A stretch of DNA of 32,257 nt, taken from assembly GCA_004297445.1 (NCBI GenBank), contig SCUK01000060.1, positions 1-32,257 of the forward strand, read 5' to 3'. Source of the DNA: Anaerolineae bacterium. GTDB taxonomy: Bacteria; Chloroflexota; Anaerolineae; Anaerolineales; UBA11579. A model generated the notes under the pieces. The model did no database searches and had not been told where the DNA came from. It worked only from the letters and a program-made list of their open reading frames with translations. The translations under genes were made by a program, and so were the position numbers. Of the stretch, positions 29,872-32,257 are shown in pieces. Numbering within the stretch: position 1 is the first letter of the stretch; every line of letters begins with the position of its first letter.

Positions 29872-31603
29872 TTTTCAGGAAGGCAGCCTGGGGCGGGCGG
29901 TGCAGGATTTTCGCGAGGCGCGCCGCAAGGCGGCTGTGCAGACGTTGATGGGGAGGTTGACAGGCCGCCAGCAAAAGCTACTGTCATTTGACGAAATAGG
30001 AGAATCGCTGCGCCTGGGCAGCCCCTATCGTCGTTATCTTGACGACATCCCACTTGACTCGATTGTAGGCAGTGTTGGGCGATATGTGGACTTTACGCGC
30101 GATTTTTTGCCGCTGCATGACAGCGACCAGGGTCGCTGGGCCCAGGTCCGGGTGGCTTTTGAGCAAAAAGGTCTTCCCCCGATAGAGGTGTATAAGATCG
30201 GCGATGCCTACTTTGTTCAGGATGGAAACCATCGTGTCTCGATCGCCCGACAACTCGGGGCCACGCATATCGAAGCCTATGTGAGCGAGTATCCAACGCG
30301 CGTGAGCCTTGAACCGGGGGACGACCTCAGGGATGTTCTCCTGAAAGCCGAGTACTCGAATCTAATCGAGAGCACCCGTGTTGACAAAATTCGCTCTGAG
30401 GTGGATTTGAGTGTAACTGAGCCCGGGCACTACCGCGAAATCTATGAGCACATCATGGTTCACAAGTATTACCTGGGCTTGGATTGGAAGCGCGAGTTTG
30501 GCTTAGAGGAGGCCGTTGCCAGCTGGGTGGACACCATCTATATACCTGTCGTGCGGGTGATCCGCGAACTCGGCTTGCTGCGTGAGTTTCCAAGCCGAAC
30601 CGAGGCCGACCTTTACCTGTGGTTGAAGCGGAACGAATCGGAGTTGGTGGAGAGTCTTGGATGGCGCGTCGAAGTTCGCCGCGCCGCCAGTGACCTTGTG
30701 GTGCGCCTGAGCCGCAGGCCGGGGCGGGTGTTGAAGCGTTTCGGACAGAGCCTGAAAGACCTGCTGACTCCTGAATCGTTGGAAGGAGGACCGGCCCCGG
30801 GAGCCTGGCGTGACCCTGAAAGCAACCCGCACCCTGATAACCGGCTATTCACATCCATATTGGTACCAGTGAGTGGTGAACCCGGCGGCTGGTCAGCGCT
30901 GGAACAGGCATTCTTGGTCGCGCGTCACGAAGGAGCTACGATTCGAGGTCTGCATGTTGTGGCAGATACTCAGGATGCGGACAAGCCGCGGACAATGGCG
31001 ATACGCGAGGAATTTGACCGACGCTGCGCATCCGCGGGAATCGCCAGTGATTTTGCCATCGAGGCTGGTAAGGTTGCGGATACGTTGGTGAGGCGGGCGG
31101 CGTGGACTGACCTGCTGGTGGTCGGACTCAGCCATCCGCCCTCGGTTGTGCCGATCGCGCGGGCGCGTTCAGGCTTCCGCCAAATCATCCAGCGCAGTCC
31201 TCGGCCGGTGCTGGCTGTTCCGAGTGTCATTGATCGATTAAGGCGAACCCTCTTGGCTTACGATGGTAGCCCCAAATCCGAGGAGGCGCTTTTCCTGGCG
31301 ACCTATTTGGCAACGTGTTGGGGCACTGACCTGATCGTGCTGCCGGATACAAGCAACGCGCGAATTCAGGCGCGGACGGAAGGGCGAGCACGAGAGTACC
31401 TGGAAGGGCAGGGTATTCAAGCTACCTATCTGGCCAGATACGGCAGCGCCAGCGAAGCTGTACTTGACGCGGCTAGGGAGCATGAGGTCGACCTGATTGT
31501 GATGGGAGGCTACGGCCATTCGCCCCTATGGAACCTCCTCATTGATAGCACATTAGATAAGGTGTTGCGGAAATACAGGAAGCCTGTTCTTGTTTGTCGA
31601 TAG
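29864..31603 (+). CDS. ParB/sulfiredoxin-fold - DUF4032-like - tandem universal stress protein fusion
   Basis: 579 aa. The N-terminal part includes [19 protein letters not shown] and a ParB/sulfiredoxin-like core with [20 protein letters not shown] at 109-128. The middle (about 185-270; [29 protein letters not shown]) resembles DUF4032-type regions. The C-terminus holds two Usp domains (about 328-455 and 458-579). The second keeps a near-complete ATP motif, [16 protein letters not shown] (548-563), with Asp in place of the second-last Gly. The first lacks it, so probably only one binds nucleotide. Function is unknown; a stress- or nucleotide-responsive regulator acting with the coupled phosphoesterase is an inference. 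Confidence 0.78.
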   Translation: MSDFQEGSLGRAVQDFREARRKAAVQTLMGRLTGRQQKLLSFDEIGESLRLGSPYRRYLDDIPLDSIVGSVGRYVDFTRDFLPLHDSDQGRWAQVRVAFEQKGLPPIEVYKIGDAYFVQDGNHRVSIARQLGATHIEAYVSEYPTRVSLEPGDDLRDVLLKAEYSNLIESTRVDKIRSEVDLSVTEPGHYREIYEHIMVHKYYLGLDWKREFGLEEAVASWVDTIYIPVVRVIRELGLLREFPSRTEADLYLWLKRNESELVESLGWRVEVRRAASDLVVRLSRRPGRVLKRFGQSLKDLLTPESLEGGPAPGAWRDPESNPHPDNRLFTSILVPVSGEPGGWSALEQAFLVARHEGATIRGLHVVADTQDADKPRTMAIREEFDRRCASAGIASDFAIEAGKVADTLVRRAAWTDLLVVGLSHPPSVVPIARARSGFRQIIQRSPRPVLAVPSVIDRLRRTLLAYDGSPKSEEALFLATYLATCWGTDLIVLPDTSNARIQARTEGRAREYLEGQGIQATYLARYGSASEAVLDAAREHEVDLIVMGGYGHSPLWNLLIDSTLDKVLRKYRKPVLVCR

Positions 31604-31637
31604 GCATATAACGGATAATGATGAGGAAGAGTCTCTG

Positions 31638-32257
31638 ATGGTAGAAGGCGTTATAAGTCCCTGGTGGCGAAAAGGAGTTATTTACCAGATTTACCCGCGT
31701 TCCTTTCAAGACAGCAACGGCGATGGAATTGGCGACTTGAACGGTATCCGGATGCGACTAGATTATATTTCCGAGATCCTTGGGGTAGACGCCATTTGGT
31801 TATCACCAATTTTTCTTTCGCCGATGAAGGACTTTGGTTATGATGTTGCTGACTATTGCGAAGTCGATCCCATATTTGGGACAATGCTGGACTTCAAAGC
31901 GCTATTGAGCGATGCCGATGCACGAAATCTGAGGGTCATCCTCGACCTTGTGCCCAACCACAGTTCGGACCAACACCCCTGGTTTGTTGAATCGTCATCT
32001 TCGCATGATAACCCGAAACGGGGTTGGTATGTATGGCGCGATGCTTCGCCGGATGGCGGCCCTCCCAATAATTGGCTGTCGGTGTTTGGTGGTAGCGCGT
32101 GGCAATGGCATGAACCGACGACCCAGTATTACCTGCATTCGTTTCTAAAAGAGCAACCAGATTTGAACTGGCGCAATCCGCATGTCGAACAGGCGATGTT
32201 TGACGTCGTGCGCTTCTGGCTTGAATTGGGCGTCGATGGGTTTCGAGTGGATGTGGC
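31638..32257 (+). CDS. GH13 alpha-glucosidase/oligo-1,6-glucosidase-like enzyme, N-terminal part
   Basis: 206 residues visible before the window ends in frame. The glycoside hydrolase 13 (alpha/beta)8 barrel starts at once: [45 protein letters not shown]. Region I is [14 protein letters not shown], and the start of region II is GVDGFRVDV, whose last Asp is the catalytic nucleophile. The early segments are those of alpha-glucosidase, oligo-1,6-glucosidase and trehalose-6-phosphate hydrolase relatives, acting on short alpha-glucans or disaccharides in the cytoplasm. GAGGAAGAG lies a few bases before the ATG at 31638. It is 34 bases after the Usp fusion gene, so it may share its transcript. Confidence 0.9.
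   Translation, partial: MVEGVISPWWRKGVIYQIYPRSFQDSNGDGIGDLNGIRMRLDYISEILGVDAIWLSPIFLSPMKDFGYDVADYCEVDPIFGTMLDFKALLSDADARNLRVILDLVPNHSSDQHPWFVESSSSHDNPKRGWYVWRDASPDGGPPNNWLSVFGGSAWQWHEPTTQYYLHSFLKEQPDLNWRNPHVEQAMFDVVRFWLELGVDGFRVDV

Noticed and set aside
1..32257. CRISPR arrays, insertion sequences, prophage or toxin-antitoxin genes
   Set aside because: No regularly spaced repeats, transposase or integrase motifs or terminal inverted repeats were found; the only strong palindromes are short single intergenic ones.

Overview
The window looks like a chromosomal segment of a mesophilic Chloroflexota bacterium (Anaerolineae-like). This is inferred from moderately high GC, the style of the Lgt, PolX and sensor-kinase proteins, leaderless-type promoters, TTG/GTG starts and a ParB-like/Usp fusion protein. 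No rRNA or marker gene is present to prove it. There are no mobile elements, phage genes or CRISPR arrays, and genes are tightly packed, with no gene-free stretch above about 170 bases.

Layout. 1-479 is the end of a kbl (glycine C-acetyltransferase) gene. It converges on a PHP-type PolX gene (564-2294, minus) across a bidirectional terminator. 9262-2373 (minus) is a six-gene run: a NuoE-NuoF fusion, a HoxU/NuoG-like Fe-S protein, the molybdopterin formate dehydrogenase catalytic subunit, and the tungstate ABC transporter TupB-TupC-TupA. Together they predict a soluble NAD-linked formate dehydrogenase with its own metal supply, probably tungsten. 9398-11450 (plus) holds a sulfotransferase translationally coupled to lgt. 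A bidirectional terminator follows, then a minus-strand tRNA-Val(CAC) and a repeat-built membrane protein, with a divergent NUDIX hydrolase.

13120-18643 (plus) is a phenylacetyl-CoA epoxidase-type operon: crotonase, aldehyde dehydrogenase, PaaA, a double-length PaaB, PaaC, PaaD and a small EthD-like protein. The reductase paaE is absent. A convergent NarL-type two-component pair (response regulator then membrane histidine kinase, 21529-18654, minus) follows, then a divergent MpaB/DUF2236 oxygenase-like gene.

22667-26537 (plus) is a spermidine/putrescine-type ABC transporter operon (potD-B-C-A order). It is preceded by a good sigma-70 promoter and a roughly 110-base leader that folds on paper into a closed three-way junction just upstream of the ribosome binding site. 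This is the best candidate here for an undescribed cis-regulatory RNA. Convergent to it is an NAD salvage pair, pncB and a large nicotinamidase-like hydrolase (29133-26544, minus). Divergent from pncB are a metallophosphoesterase coupled to a ParB-like/DUF4032-like/double-Usp fusion, then the start of a GH13 alpha-glucosidase cut by the window end.

The main points for a second look are the structured leader, the tandem PaaB, the PolX polymerase site lacking its third Asp, the formate dehydrogenase Fe-S subunit lacking the His-Cys cluster ligands, and a recurring TANNNT-N6-9-ATG leaderless start signature.
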